Source: Candidatus Poseidoniales archaeon
GTDB lineage: Archaea > Thermoplasmatota > Poseidoniia > Poseidoniales > Poseidoniaceae
Length of the DNA stretch: 50,211 nucleotides
Assembly (NCBI GenBank): GCA_003602575.1
Contig: QQRY01000014.1
Coordinates: 17,163 to 67,373, forward strand
Direction: 5' to 3'
Shown: piece after piece, positions 27,226 to 36,386 of the stretch
Layout: each line of letters begins with the position of its first letter
Numbering within the stretch: position 1 is the stretch's first letter
The notes under the pieces: generated by a model
What the model was told of the DNA's origin: nothing
Database searches by the model: none
The model's input: only the letters and a program-made list of their open reading frames with translations
Position numbers and translations under genes: made by a program

Positions 27226-30200
27226 TTACAAGCCCAAATCATCAAGATTTACCATGGTTGGAATCGCAGCATCCTGCTCTGCCTTTTGCTGCAGTTCATA
27301 CTGCTTCCATTGTGGTGCTTCGGTTGTTATCGGTTCAATCCATCCCAGGGCTTTTGCTTCTTCTAATTGGCCACTTGCAACATAATGATCGATCCAAGCC
27401 AATCTTCGGTCTTCTTCTTCTGAAAATGCTAAGTCAACCATTTTCTCGGCTTCTCTAGCCCTCATTAATTTCTTTTTACCAGCAGCTTTTGCAAATTGAG
27501 CAACAATAATTATCGATAGTAGGAATACAATCACTGCAGACATAATGATTAGTGTTTGATTACTGGAATCAGAATCTGATTTACTTGATTCGCTTGAAGA
27601 ATCCTCTGAATTTGGATTTGAAGTGATGCTACAAACTACCGAGCCTACTCTACCTTCTGAAACCTCAGGGTCCCAAGGGCATGGATCGACTAAATCAGAT
27701 GCCCCATCTCCGTCTGAGTCGATGCAACCCCATTGGCCATTATTGGTAGTTTTTCTTGACGTGCCGGCAATGTCTGGGCAATCATCAGGTTGGTAGGCTC
27801 CTAATGTGAAGTTATCTCCAAAACCATCTCCATCATTATCGCTCCATTGGGTTGAGTCGAGTGGGAAGAAATCAGGCTTGAAATAACTACTAATATTGTC
27901 TCCATAACCATCCCCATCAGTATCATTCCATTGTTCAATTTCTTCAGGAAAAGCATCACCATATTGGTCTCTATAGGTTATTTCTCGACTTGGATCTTGC
28001 TCATCAATAATTGTCAGGTTTGTCCAGTAATAATTATCACCATATCCGTCATTGTCGGTATCAACCCATTGATTTCCATCATTAGGAAATACGTCATCGA
28101 CATCAGCCCAACCATCGCCGTCAGAGTCAGGACAACCAAATCTATTCATTTCTACTGACGTTCCATACTCTGTCAGGCAATCATCTCCTCCTGGGCGATT
28201 GACTTCATCGCCATATCCATCGCCATCTTGGTCAGCCCATTGCAATGGATTTTCGGGAAATGCATCTTCAGGGTCAACAAATCCATCACCGTCGGTATCA
28301 GGACAACCTCTTGTAGCAGGATTAGGCGAAGACCCGGCACGAAGTGGACACATATCGCCATTTATCGCACCAGATTGGTTGTTATCGCCAAAACCATCTC
28401 CGTCACTATCGCTCCACTGCGTGGGTTCAAACTTAAACGCGTCTCCGTTATTACCTGCAGAATTATCTCCATACCCATCACCATCAGTATCTCTACATTG
28501 TGTTGGGTCATCAGGGAACATGTCGGGATTATTTCCAGATTGATTGTCCCCGCCACAATCTAAGGAGTCACCATCTCTGTTCGCCCATTGAGTACTATCA
28601 TTTGGAAATGGATCGCCTTGGTCAGAATATCCGTCTCCATCAGTATCAAGACAACCCAATCTATCGATAGAAGATGTACCATATACATTTGGACATTCAT
28701 CAGGATTATTTCCAGTTAAATTTTCACCATAGCCATCTTGGTCTACATCGCACCATTGGGTTGGGTCTAATGGCAACCCATCAGCCTGACAATACCCGCT
28801 GGAATCAACAGCTCCCCAATTTGCAGTAGGGTCTGACCAACCATCTCCATCGGAATCTATACAACCAAATCTATCATACTTAGAATCCCCGAATGTTAAA
28901 ACACAACCATCCCCAACATCACTCTGAGGATTATCGCCATACCAGTCTCCATCACTATCGATCCATTGAGTTCTATCTAGAGGAAAAGCGTCAACTTCGG
29001 TTGCTGTTGCAATCAGTTCGCCTGGCCATGTATTGGGCCTTATTTGAATCCAAGAGGAATTAGCAAAATTATCTCCATAACCATCTCCATCGGTATCATT
29101 CCACTGTGATGGATTGTTTGGATAGGCATCTCCTCTTTGATTTAGGTGGAAGAAATTTTGATCTTCATCATACAGATAATTATCGCCATATCCATCCCCA
29201 TCACTATCAATCCATTGTTCTTGATTATTTGGCGCCCAATCTCCTCCATCTGACCATCCATCCCCGTCTCCATCAGGGCATCCAAAACGATCTTCAGTAG
29301 AAACCCCGAAAGTAAGAGGGCATTCATCTGGTTGGAAAGCAGGGGCAGGATTGTCTCCATATCCATCGCCATCACTGTCATCCCACTGGGTGCCTTCTGT
29401 AGGGAATGCATCAACGACTCCATCGCCTTGGTCAGTAGTATTGTAGCCATCATTATCCTCGTCTATGTCAGCAATCCAGAAATGTATTCCTTCGTCATTT
29501 CTACCATAGGTAGTTACTAGTTTCATTCCATCAGAACTCCAACTTAGTCCGTTTACTTGTCCGCAATTATTGCCACCACATCCATTTGGTGCAGGTGCCC
29601 CAAAGAAGTCTACAAGAACACCTGTATCAGTGTAGAAAACCTTGACAGATCCACCGTCTCCTTGATAGTATGAATGACCATTCGCAATCTGTCTGCCATC
29701 GGCAGAAAAGTCGGCCTCAAGACACGAAGAAGTAGTACTCTTTTCCCATATCCGACTCAAGCCAGTAGAAGTTAATTCGTACATATCAAAACTTGCACCA
29801 TTTCCTTCCCAGCCTCCGCACATAGAAATATAATTTCCATCAGGTGACCAATCGATATCATTTATCTGGCCAGGTGGGCTAGTGGCAGTAAAAGCAGTGG
29901 CTCTAGAAGAAATATTAACGACATAGAAGTCGCCATTTGCTGCCACTGCGATATGAGTGCCATCAGGGGAAAAAGCCGCTGAGTAGAAGCGGTCTTCTCC
30001 ATTAGGATTGATTCCATTTCCTAATTGTTGGCCATCAGACACCTTGATTAAGAGTACTTGGCCATTTGTATTTCCGCTACCTGAACGAGTAATAGATACA
30101 GCAACAAGACTACTGTCGGGTGAAAACTCAACATCATTGACAAGGTCTCCACTTCCAACATCGACACTTATCGAACCGTGAATAGATGTAATATTTGATG

Positions 30201-30684
30201 CATAGTAAATATTAATCGAATCATCTTCAAGCCCTGCTGCAACATAATTTCCGTCAGGAGAATAAGCCACTGAAGTTACTTCTCCATTATTTATTGCTTG
30301 AACAGATTTTAGATTTACGAATGACGAGGCATTCCAAATTCTAACCCATCCATCTTCATCACCAGTAACTATATTGATTCCATCCGAGGAAAAATCTACA
30401 TCATTGTAATCTTGGTTCGACGAGATAGTAAATTCATTTTCAAAATTAGGATTATTAGCTGCCCATCCATCATTAAAGTCAGAAGTACCATCATTATCTC
30501 TATCTGGGCAGCCGACTTTGTCAACCGAAGAAGTACCATATGACCATTTACAATCATCGGAAGAATCTGCAATTCCATCGCCGTCAGAATCTGCAGAAAC
30601 CAAAGGCAGAGCCATCATTAACAAAAATAGTCCAGCGATAAAAATGCTCGACCATCTATATGTCATAAAAGTCCGTACTAACAT
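27226..30684 (-). CDS. Secreted WD40 / thrombospondin type 3 repeat surface protein with C-terminal anchor
   Basis: 1152-aa protein. After a signal peptide (FIAGLFLLMMALPLVSA) and one TSP3 unit comes a WD40-like beta-propeller (about 85-430; blades such as VNDVEFSPDSSLVAV and INDIDWSPDGNYIS). Then come about 12 units of the type QWxDSDGDGYGDN and about 7 of the type GCPDSDGDGWSD, which are calcium-binding TSP3 repeats. A Ser-rich linker, a membrane helix (LIIMSAVIVFLLSIIIVAQF) and a 70-residue cytosolic tail follow. Several repeats are degenerate (DGDWYGDN, DVDQDGYGEN). It is likely a stalk-like surface protein; such architectures are common in marine group II archaea. Start at 30684 or ATG 30666. 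Confidence 0.88.
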   Translation of the reverse strand: MLVRTFMTYRWSSIFIAGLFLLMMALPLVSADSDGDGIADSSDDCKWSYGTSSVDKVGCPDRDNDGTSDFNDGWAANNPNFENEFTISSNQDYNDVDFSSDGINIVTGDEDGWVRIWNASSFVNLKSVQAINNGEVTSVAYSPDGNYVAAGLEDDSINIYYASNITSIHGSISVDVGSGDLVNDVEFSPDSSLVAVSITRSGSGNTNGQVLLIKVSDGQQLGNGINPNGEDRFYSAAFSPDGTHIAVAANGDFYVVNISSRATAFTATSPPGQINDIDWSPDGNYISMCGGWEGNGASFDMYELTSTGLSRIWEKSTTSSCLEADFSADGRQIANGHSYYQGDGGSVKVFYTDTGVLVDFFGAPAPNGCGGNNCGQVNGLSWSSDGMKLVTTYGRNDEGIHFWIADIDEDNDGYNTTDQGDGVVDAFPTEGTQWDDSDGDGYGDNPAPAFQPDECPLTFGVSTEDRFGCPDGDGDGWSDGGDWAPNNQEQWIDSDGDGYGDNYLYDEDQNFFHLNQRGDAYPNNPSQWNDTDGDGYGDNFANSSWIQIRPNTWPGELIATATEVDAFPLDRTQWIDSDGDWYGDNPQSDVGDGCVLTFGDSKYDRFGCIDSDGDGWSDPTANWGAVDSSGYCQADGLPLDPTQWCDVDQDGYGENLTGNNPDECPNVYGTSSIDRLGCLDTDGDGYSDQGDPFPNDSTQWANRDGDSLDCGGDNQSGNNPDMFPDDPTQCRDTDGDGYGDNSAGNNGDAFKFEPTQWSDSDGDGFGDNNQSGAINGDMCPLRAGSSPNPATRGCPDTDGDGFVDPEDAFPENPLQWADQDGDGYGDEVNRPGGDDCLTEYGTSVEMNRFGCPDSDGDGWADVDDVFPNDGNQWVDTDNDGYGDNYYWTNLTIIDEQDPSREITYRDQYGDAFPEEIEQWNDTDGDGYGDNISSYFKPDFFPLDSTQWSDNDGDGFGDNFTLGAYQPDDCPDIAGTSRKTTNNGQWGCIDSDGDGASDLVDPCPWDPEVSEGRVGSVVCSITSNPNSEDSSSESSKSDSDSSNQTLIIMSAVIVFLLSIIIVAQFAKAAGKKKLMRAREAEKMVDLAFSEEEDRRLAWIDHYVASGQLEEAKALGWIEPITTEAPQWKQYELQQKAEQDAAIPTMVNLDDLGL
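27671..29460 (-). repeat. DNA-level tandem-like repeats encoding TSP3 units
   Basis: Imperfect repeats of roughly 60-120 bp encode the calcium-binding Asp/Gly units of the surface protein. The repeated core codes for SDGDGYGDN. The copies are diverged in third positions. The repetition also produces long open frames on the opposite strand, which I do not regard as genes. Confidence 0.8.
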
Positions 30685-30754
30685 TATTAAAAGGTTTTAT
30701 GGTTGGTTTGTGTAAACAAATAGGTGCTCCAATAATAGCAATCGCTTAGATGTA

Positions 30755-32290
30755 GTGATAAGTCGCAAACATGTGAGCGCAGGCATCCCTAAGGTCAATA
30801 TTGCTGTTCAAGACCGCGTATTGCTTCATTTATTGGAACACGATGAGCAAGCAGACCGTTATCTTGCTGATGTTGCATTGACAAGGCCGGGGGTCGCTGA
30901 ATCATGTGCTTTACACCTCCCTAATGTAAGTAGAACGATGAGAGATTTATTGAAGAGACAATATGTTTCAGAACATACTAGGAATATACGTGGTGAAGAA
31001 AGGCGGCAGAAAACTTGGCAACTTACCGAAGAAGGTAGGACTGAGGCACTACACGCCCGTAAATCACTCGGTAAAACAAAGGTTGTTCTAAGAGATAGTG
31101 GTGGAGAATTACTAGAAGTAGAGGCGTTAAATGCTGCAGAAAGATTGGCTACAGATATTTCTCTGTTACAAATTTTAATGCATGCTCAGCATGAGGGGGT
31201 TTTGACTTATGGAGATATTAGATTTGGTAAAATCAAACAAGCAAAACAAGAAGATGTGGCCCCTCCAGGGCGGTTAACGGCATTAACAGGCGTCCATTCA
31301 ACTTACAATAACGAACCACCAAATACCCGGCCAGTGCACGGGCGCAAGGAGCAATTAGAACAGTTAGACACTTGGTTTTCAAGCCGAAAACCCTGTGCAG
31401 TCGTGCATGGGATTGCCGGAATAGGTAAATCTACACTAGTAGCACATTGGTTGAAACAAAATATGACGCTGAATCAAGGACTCTCTGTATGCTGGTACCC
31501 TTGTCAACCATGGGATAGAGCATTGGGTATTGCAACTAGTTTACTACATCGTTTTGGCATAGATGATTCTCATGATCCGTATAACTTAATTGAAACATTA
31601 CCACTTCAACCGGCTGGGAAAATCGATGTCGACACCTGGAGGAGAAGATTAACCGCTTATTTGACAGATGCTGGAACGATTCGTGAGCGTTTCAAAAATG
31701 AGTCAGGAGGCCCTCCTCCATATTGGCTGATAATTTTAGATGATGTCCATCATATTGAGGCTGAAGCTAAAGATCTACTCGGCGCATTACTACAGATTTC
31801 TAGTAAAACTCCTTTGAGATTATTACTTATTTCAAGGACTAAGCCAACCATATATGACCGGAGGGATGTTCACACAAGAGATATTGTCACTGAATTATCA
31901 TTGCAAGGTTTGACTAAGGCAGAGATTAAGAATTGGCTGAAAGCCTTCGAATCGAGTGATAAGTATGAAGTTGAACAAGTTCATGAAAAAACTGGAGGGC
32001 ACCCTCTTGCCCTCGAATTATTCGAATTATATGGGCAAGAAACACATATAGATTGGTTACAATTCCTCGATGATGAGATTATTTTACGCTTGCCAGAGTT
32101 AGAGCGCAAATTATTGTTAGAACTTGCCAAATCCGATGCGCCAATGGAGTGGACAAATTTGGCCGGATTAGTAGGTTGGAAAGGCAACCCTCCGAAGGAT
32201 TTGATTCAACATGGTCTACTACTAGAATTAGAAGAAGGCATGTGGCTACATGAAGCTCTAAAGGAAAGACTTCTTCGCGATGTTAACTGA
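30755..32290 (+). CDS. Winged-helix STAND-type ATPase
   Basis: 511-aa protein. Residues 15-105 form a MarR-like winged helix (LPNVSRTMRDLLKRQYV as recognition helix region, QKTWQLTEEG as wing). A linker leads to a STAND/AAA-like NTPase: entry motif VHGRKEQLEQL, Walker A GIAGIGKSTL (219-228), Walker B LIILDDVHHI, LLLISRTKP as the arginine/sensor strand, and GGHPLALELF, the GxP motif of MalT/SWACOS-type regulators. The C-terminus is a helical, winged-helix-like end without obvious sensor repeats. It is an ATP-switch transcription regulator by design. GTG start, no SD. Divergent from the WD40/TSP3 gene across 70 bp, so it may regulate it. Confidence 0.78.
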   Translation: MISRKHVSAGIPKVNIAVQDRVLLHLLEHDEQADRYLADVALTRPGVAESCALHLPNVSRTMRDLLKRQYVSEHTRNIRGEERRQKTWQLTEEGRTEALHARKSLGKTKVVLRDSGGELLEVEALNAAERLATDISLLQILMHAQHEGVLTYGDIRFGKIKQAKQEDVAPPGRLTALTGVHSTYNNEPPNTRPVHGRKEQLEQLDTWFSSRKPCAVVHGIAGIGKSTLVAHWLKQNMTLNQGLSVCWYPCQPWDRALGIATSLLHRFGIDDSHDPYNLIETLPLQPAGKIDVDTWRRRLTAYLTDAGTIRERFKNESGGPPPYWLIILDDVHHIEAEAKDLLGALLQISSKTPLRLLLISRTKPTIYDRRDVHTRDIVTELSLQGLTKAEIKNWLKAFESSDKYEVEQVHEKTGGHPLALELFELYGQETHIDWLQFLDDEIILRLPELERKLLLELAKSDAPMEWTNLAGLVGWKGNPPKDLIQHGLLLELEEGMWLHEALKERLLRDVN

Positions 32291-32298
32291 TTTTCTGA

Positions 32299-32628
32299 TT
32301 AAAAATCATCAGCAGTCATGTGGTCATCAATCCACTTGAGTAGTTGAGGTTTAGGCATGGCCCCACTTTGTTTTGAAACTATACTTCCATTGTGATAAAG
32401 GAATAGTGCAGGAATTCCACGAACTCCTAGTTTTGCTGCATTGGCAGGATTTGTATCAGTGTCTACTTTAGCGATCAAGATTTCTCTCTCACCAGCAACC
32501 TGTTCCAATACAGGCGCTATGGCTTTACATGGACCACACCAAGGCGCCCAAAAGTCGACTAATACCCATTCGCTCTCATTTACAGAGGATTCAAACTCTC
32601 CATCGGTAACTGCTCGTACTTCTCCCAT
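32299..32628 (-). CDS. trxA: Thioredoxin
   Basis: 109-aa thioredoxin, a cytosolic dithiol reductant. The active site WAPWCGPCKAIAPVL, the VDTDTNPANAAKLGVRGIPAL segment with the cis-Pro, and the C-terminal helix are all standard. The ATG at 32628 gives the normal family length; a longer open frame to 32709 would add a hydrophobic leader that I reject. Its reductase is not in the window. Eight bases separate its stop from the convergent STAND gene. Confidence 0.94.
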   Translation of the reverse strand: MGEVRAVTDGEFESSVNESEWVLVDFWAPWCGPCKAIAPVLEQVAGEREILIAKVDTDTNPANAAKLGVRGIPALFLYHNGSIVSKQSGAMPKPQLLKWIDDHMTADDF

Positions 32629-32743
32629 GTTCTCACTAACACACCCTAATGCAGGAGTATTATGAGTCTTTGTGAAGAAAAAAAAACTAAAAATATACAC
32701 AATACTCATGAGAAGGGATTGCTTGGGTTAAACAGGTCAGAGT

Positions 32744-33427
32744 ATGATAATCGCACCGAGTGTACTTACTGCCGACCTCTCAAATCTAGCAGTAGCTTGT
32801 AAAGAAGCGGTTGACGCAGGGCTTGATTGGCTTCATTTGGATATCATGGATGGTAATTTTGTACCAAATTTGACCTTTGGCCCACCAGTCATTAAATCAC
32901 TTCGTAAGGCTCTAGGGGATGGGCCAGTCTTTGATGCGCATCTGATGGTATCAAACGCAGAAGATTGTTACATGGATTACATAGATGCTGGTTGTAATCA
33001 TCTATCAGTTCATGTTGAGGCTGCAACACATCTTCATCGCCTAGTAACTGCAATTAGAGATGCAGGGGCTTCGGTAGGGGTTGTAATCAATCCAGCCACA
33101 CCTATAGGTGGGGTTTTAGAGGTATTATCTGAACTTGATTTGGTATTGGTCATGAGTGTTAATCCCGGCTTTGGCGGGCAGTCGTTCATACCGAGTGTAG
33201 AACGTAAGATTAGAGCATTAAAGCAAGCCATCGATGAACAAGTATCTAATGGCGGACGTCCTGTACAAATTCAAATCGATGGTGGCGTAAAAGCCCATAA
33301 TATTGGAGAAATCGCATCATGGGGCGTTAGCAATTTCGTTGTTGGGTCAGGATTGTTCAATGACCGAGCGACAGTAGCGGACAACCTGTCAGAAATAATG
33401 TCCAACTATGAACAATACAATGGTTGA
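32744..33427 (+). CDS. rpe: Ribulose-phosphate 3-epimerase
   Basis: Interconverts ribulose 5-phosphate and xylulose 5-phosphate in the pentose phosphate pathway. TIM-barrel protein of 227 aa, standard length. Metal and catalytic motifs: IAPSVLTADLSNL, WLHLDIMDGNFVPNLTFGP (metal His and Asp), DAHLMV, MSVNPGFGGQSF and IQIDGGV, then FVVGSGLF for phosphate binding. Most archaea make pentoses by other routes, so this looks bacterial in origin. It reads toward a glycosyltransferase 32 bp downstream. Confidence 0.95.
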   Translation: MIIAPSVLTADLSNLAVACKEAVDAGLDWLHLDIMDGNFVPNLTFGPPVIKSLRKALGDGPVFDAHLMVSNAEDCYMDYIDAGCNHLSVHVEAATHLHRLVTAIRDAGASVGVVINPATPIGGVLEVLSELDLVLVMSVNPGFGGQSFIPSVERKIRALKQAIDEQVSNGGRPVQIQIDGGVKAHNIGEIASWGVSNFVVGSGLFNDRATVADNLSEIMSNYEQYNG

Positions 33428-33459
33428 AATCAGTTAATTGATTATCTGCAGTGATAGAT

Positions 33460-34542
33460 ATGCGAGTTCTTGTAACCTCACTACTATTCCCAATTCCAAC
33501 AAATGTATCAAGGGGCACTTTTGTTAGTGACCATGTTGAATTGTTAAAGGATAATGGGCATGATGTGAGAGTAGTAAATCCATTGCCAAGAATGTTCCAA
33601 TATCAAGAATTCAGTCGTTCAACTCATACAGGGGTTGCTAGAGCGCCTAAAACTTTCAAGCATGGAGAGATTAAAGTTTTCAGCCCACGGTTTTGGGGTT
33701 TGCCAGGACACCCATTACCGATTTTGACTTCCACTAGTATCAAGCGCAGTATTGGTAAAATTGAGAGATGGCTAGAAGAGTGGCGTCCAGATGTGATAAT
33801 TTGTCATACCTTGTGGCCTGTTGCTGAACTGGCCAATAAATTATCTAAGAGGTGGAAAGTTCCTTGGGTTGCAGTTGTTCATGGTCATGATTTTGATGTA
33901 GGAATAAATGATAAAAATATTTCTAAATCTATTAGAAAATTGGCCAAACTACCAAATCATTTGGTTACTGTGTCTAAAAGACTGGATGATATTTCGAGTC
34001 GAGTTAGAGGGCATGACCATTCGATGATTCCTTGTCATAGTGCCGTAGAAGCCGAATGGCAAAAACCAATGAAAAGTATTGGAGGAAGGTGGCGTAAAGA
34101 TAGTCTTGACATTCTATTTCCATCCGACCCTAGAAGGCCAGAGAAGAATCATCTTTTAGCATTACAAACAGGTGAAGAATTGGAAAGACGTGGCTGGATT
34201 ATTGGAATGACGACCCTTCGTCAACAGCCAAGAAGTATAGTATGGGATAGAATGTTAGTTGCAGATTTGACACTTATTACTTCAAAGAGAGAATCTGGTC
34301 CTTTGGTTGCTAGAGAATCAATACAATGCGGCACTCCGGTTGTTTCGGTTGATGTTGGTGATGTTGCGGAATATCTACCCGAGTTTTGTATCTCTTCATC
34401 ATATGACCCAATACAATTAGCAGATACTTGTGAGGCTGCATTAAAGAATGATTGGAGTGAAGGATTTGAGCTACCAGATCGATTTACTCCTCAGAAAGTG
34501 GTCCAGCAGTGGGAGACATTGCTTGAATCCCTTGTGGGATGA
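33460..34542 (+). CDS. Glycosyltransferase, GT4-like
   Basis: GT-B fold glycosyltransferase of 360 aa, probably using a nucleotide-sugar donor at the inner face of the membrane. The N-terminal half has SRGTFVSDHVELLKDNGHDV and the PDVIICHTLWPVAELANKL strand with AVVHGHDFDVG. The C-terminal half has the donor site RESGPLVARESIQCGTPVVS and GDVAEYLPE. ATG 33460 is preferred over the GTG at 33451. Its last 59 bp overlap the convergent flippase gene. The pairing with a flippase suggests lipid-linked or exported glycan synthesis. Confidence 0.82.
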   Translation: MRVLVTSLLFPIPTNVSRGTFVSDHVELLKDNGHDVRVVNPLPRMFQYQEFSRSTHTGVARAPKTFKHGEIKVFSPRFWGLPGHPLPILTSTSIKRSIGKIERWLEEWRPDVIICHTLWPVAELANKLSKRWKVPWVAVVHGHDFDVGINDKNISKSIRKLAKLPNHLVTVSKRLDDISSRVRGHDHSMIPCHSAVEAEWQKPMKSIGGRWRKDSLDILFPSDPRRPEKNHLLALQTGEELERRGWIIGMTTLRQQPRSIVWDRMLVADLTLITSKRESGPLVARESIQCGTPVVSVDVGDVAEYLPEFCISSSYDPIQLADTCEAALKNDWSEGFELPDRFTPQKVVQQWETLLESLVG

Positions 34543-35974
34543 AATAGAATAATCCAAGTCCGCTCAATGCTAGCCATGAGCCTGTGGAAAAACCATAGCA
34601 AGAGACCATCGATAGAGTGATTGCTAGTAAGAAATCTTTCTTTCTATTTCTAAACAAATTCCAGTTTGAAGAAAGATGTACTGACAAGAAAAGCAGAAAT
34701 GAAGAAGAAATAGTTGATGCTAATGCAGCAGCAAATAGTCCTGAGCCTTGGGACTCATCTGCTTTCCAATCGATTAACAAGTAGCCGATTAATACAGCAA
34801 AAATTACAACCAGTGTGATAAATATAGTAAAATTCCATGGTTTTTCACCTGCTTGTAAAGCGGTATAAGTCGGTGTTGCTAGTAATGTCAAACACCACCC
34901 TGCAAGTAAAACCATGAATAGATCAACTGCAGATGCACCTAGTGAACCATCAATATATTGTTCAGGAAATGCCATTGGTAAAAGAAAGTAAACAATCCCT
35001 GCACCAGCAAATAAACCAACGGGTAGAACTCCAAGGCATAGATTCAATGAATCCTCTAGGGCAGACTGAAACTTCACTGAGTCGTCCCTAACCTCTCCTA
35101 AAACCGGCAATAATGCTGCTCGTAATGCTTGAGGAACAACAAGTCCTGCCAACCAAGCGAGTTGAGCGACATGGAAAACTGCAGCAGCATCGACGCCAAT
35201 CTCACCAGCAACAATGAATTTTTCAATTCTTATCACGTATGGAAGAACACCAAGAGTAATGGCGAATGGAAGCGCTTGAAGCAGCAGTGTTTTGTTATCT
35301 ATCCAAGAGTCACCCAAATCAGACCAATCGCTAATCTCAGAAAAACTAACTCTCGGAAGAATGCTGTATGAAAGTCCAAGGGCGATAACTAAGCCTCCGA
35401 TTGCACCGATTAGAAATACTGTTGCGAAAGCAGTTACTGAAGTACTGCCGAGTGAGTAAAGAACAAAGTAACCAGTTACAGTAACAACTCTTTCAATAAC
35501 CTTTGACCATGCTTCCAACCTTGCTTGCCCAGCAGCTCTTAGTCCCGAGCGCGGTGCATATGATGCGATATGGACAAGGGCAATAGCGCCACATATCACC
35601 ATCAATTCGAAGTATTCTTTCCAATTATCAATCAACAGCGGAGTCCCAATTACGGCCAAAAGAATGAATGGAATAGAACATAGTAATTGCAATTTGTATA
35701 CCCTAGTAATCGAAGGCCATATTTTGTCTACTGAATTAGCACCATCTCTAGCAATTATAGTTGGCAATCCTAAATCAATCACCAAAAAGAAAGTTGCAAA
35801 AGCATCTAGCGCAATAATGTAAATTCCATATGACTGAGTAAGTAGGGCCTTTGTCAAGACGATTTGTCCAGCCAATGCTAAGAATATCGCAATTAAGTCT
35901 GATCCAATCAGCCAACTAGAGTCACGACCCATCCGAGGTTTTCGGGTCTTGGAAGAGATAATTGCCTCGCCCAT
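34484..35974 (-). CDS. Polysaccharide/oligosaccharide flippase (MOP superfamily, Wzx-like)
   Basis: 496-aa integral membrane protein with about 12-14 hydrophobic helices. The N-terminal helices (LIGSDLIAIFLALAGQIVLT, YGIYIIALDAFATFFLVIDL) match the RfbX/Wzx family that flips lipid-linked glycans across the membrane. A short acidic loop lies mid-protein. ATG start at 35974. The final 59 bp are antisense to the end of the glycosyltransferase. Together with that enzyme it represents a second glycan-handling unit, separate from the ABC exporter further right. Confidence 0.78.
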   Translation of the reverse strand: MGEAIISSKTRKPRMGRDSSWLIGSDLIAIFLALAGQIVLTKALLTQSYGIYIIALDAFATFFLVIDLGLPTIIARDGANSVDKIWPSITRVYKLQLLCSIPFILLAVIGTPLLIDNWKEYFELMVICGAIALVHIASYAPRSGLRAAGQARLEAWSKVIERVVTVTGYFVLYSLGSTSVTAFATVFLIGAIGGLVIALGLSYSILPRVSFSEISDWSDLGDSWIDNKTLLLQALPFAITLGVLPYVIRIEKFIVAGEIGVDAAAVFHVAQLAWLAGLVVPQALRAALLPVLGEVRDDSVKFQSALEDSLNLCLGVLPVGLFAGAGIVYFLLPMAFPEQYIDGSLGASAVDLFMVLLAGWCLTLLATPTYTALQAGEKPWNFTIFITLVVIFAVLIGYLLIDWKADESQGSGLFAAALASTISSSFLLFLSVHLSSNWNLFRNRKKDFLLAITLSMVSCYGFSTGSWLALSGLGLFYFIPQGIQAMSPTAGPLSEE

Positions 35975-36061
35975 GTTTTGCCTTCATATGTTCTAAACTT
36001 CAACCATCCGTGTAAGCACAGATTCAAAGCGGGGTTTCCCTACGGCCTAACAGGTGCGGAT

Positions 36062-36382
36062 ATGGTAGCGGCTGATTGGGTTGAATCTGAAGTTCTCAAA
36101 GCAGTGCCAGAGGCATTGGTTGAAGTAATCGATTTACACGGCTCAGGCGACCATTTCCATGTTCGAGTAATCGCTGAATTATTCGAAGGAATGAGGCCAC
36201 TACAAAGGCAAAGAATGGTACTAGCAGTAATGAAGCACCATATTCCTAGACCAATACATGCACTTGATTTGAAGTGTATGACTCCAAAGCAAGCAGAAAC
36301 TGCAGGCGATACCGCATTTGACCCCCATGGCGGAGGCCAAGGGATACATATCAAAAGAATAAATAAACAAAAAAGAGAGTGA
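36062..36382 (+). CDS. BolA-family protein
   Basis: About 106-aa protein with the BolA fold: VEVIDLHGSGDHFHVRVIAE followed by RQRMVLAVMKHHIPRPIHAL, where conserved histidines of the HFHVRV segment can share an iron-sulfur cluster with a monothiol glutaredoxin. ATG 36062 has AGGTG five bases upstream (36052-36056) and gives a normal BolA length. The longer open frame from 35978 is rejected. The next gene, four bases on, is a CGFS glutaredoxin, the known partner. The C-terminal extension with HGGG is unusual. Confidence 0.88.
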   Translation: MVAADWVESEVLKAVPEALVEVIDLHGSGDHFHVRVIAELFEGMRPLQRQRMVLAVMKHHIPRPIHALDLKCMTPKQAETAGDTAFDPHGGGQGIHIKRINKQKRE

Positions 36383-36386
36383 GAAA

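Noticed and set aside
28173-29453. Several open frames of 60-115 codons opposite or shifted within the TSP3-coding region
   Set aside because: They exist because the repeated Asp/Gly codons avoid stops in other frames. They have no start signals, low-complexity sequence and lie wholly inside a clear gene.
32629-32709. Hydrophobic N-terminal extension of thioredoxin that could be a signal peptide
   Set aside because: The ATG at 32628 gives the standard thioredoxin length, and the extension's Phe-run comes from an AT-rich promoter-like stretch.
35978-36061. Longer N-terminus for the BolA-like protein
   Set aside because: It starts with TTG, adds sequence outside the BolA fold, and the SD at 36052-36056 points to ATG 36062.
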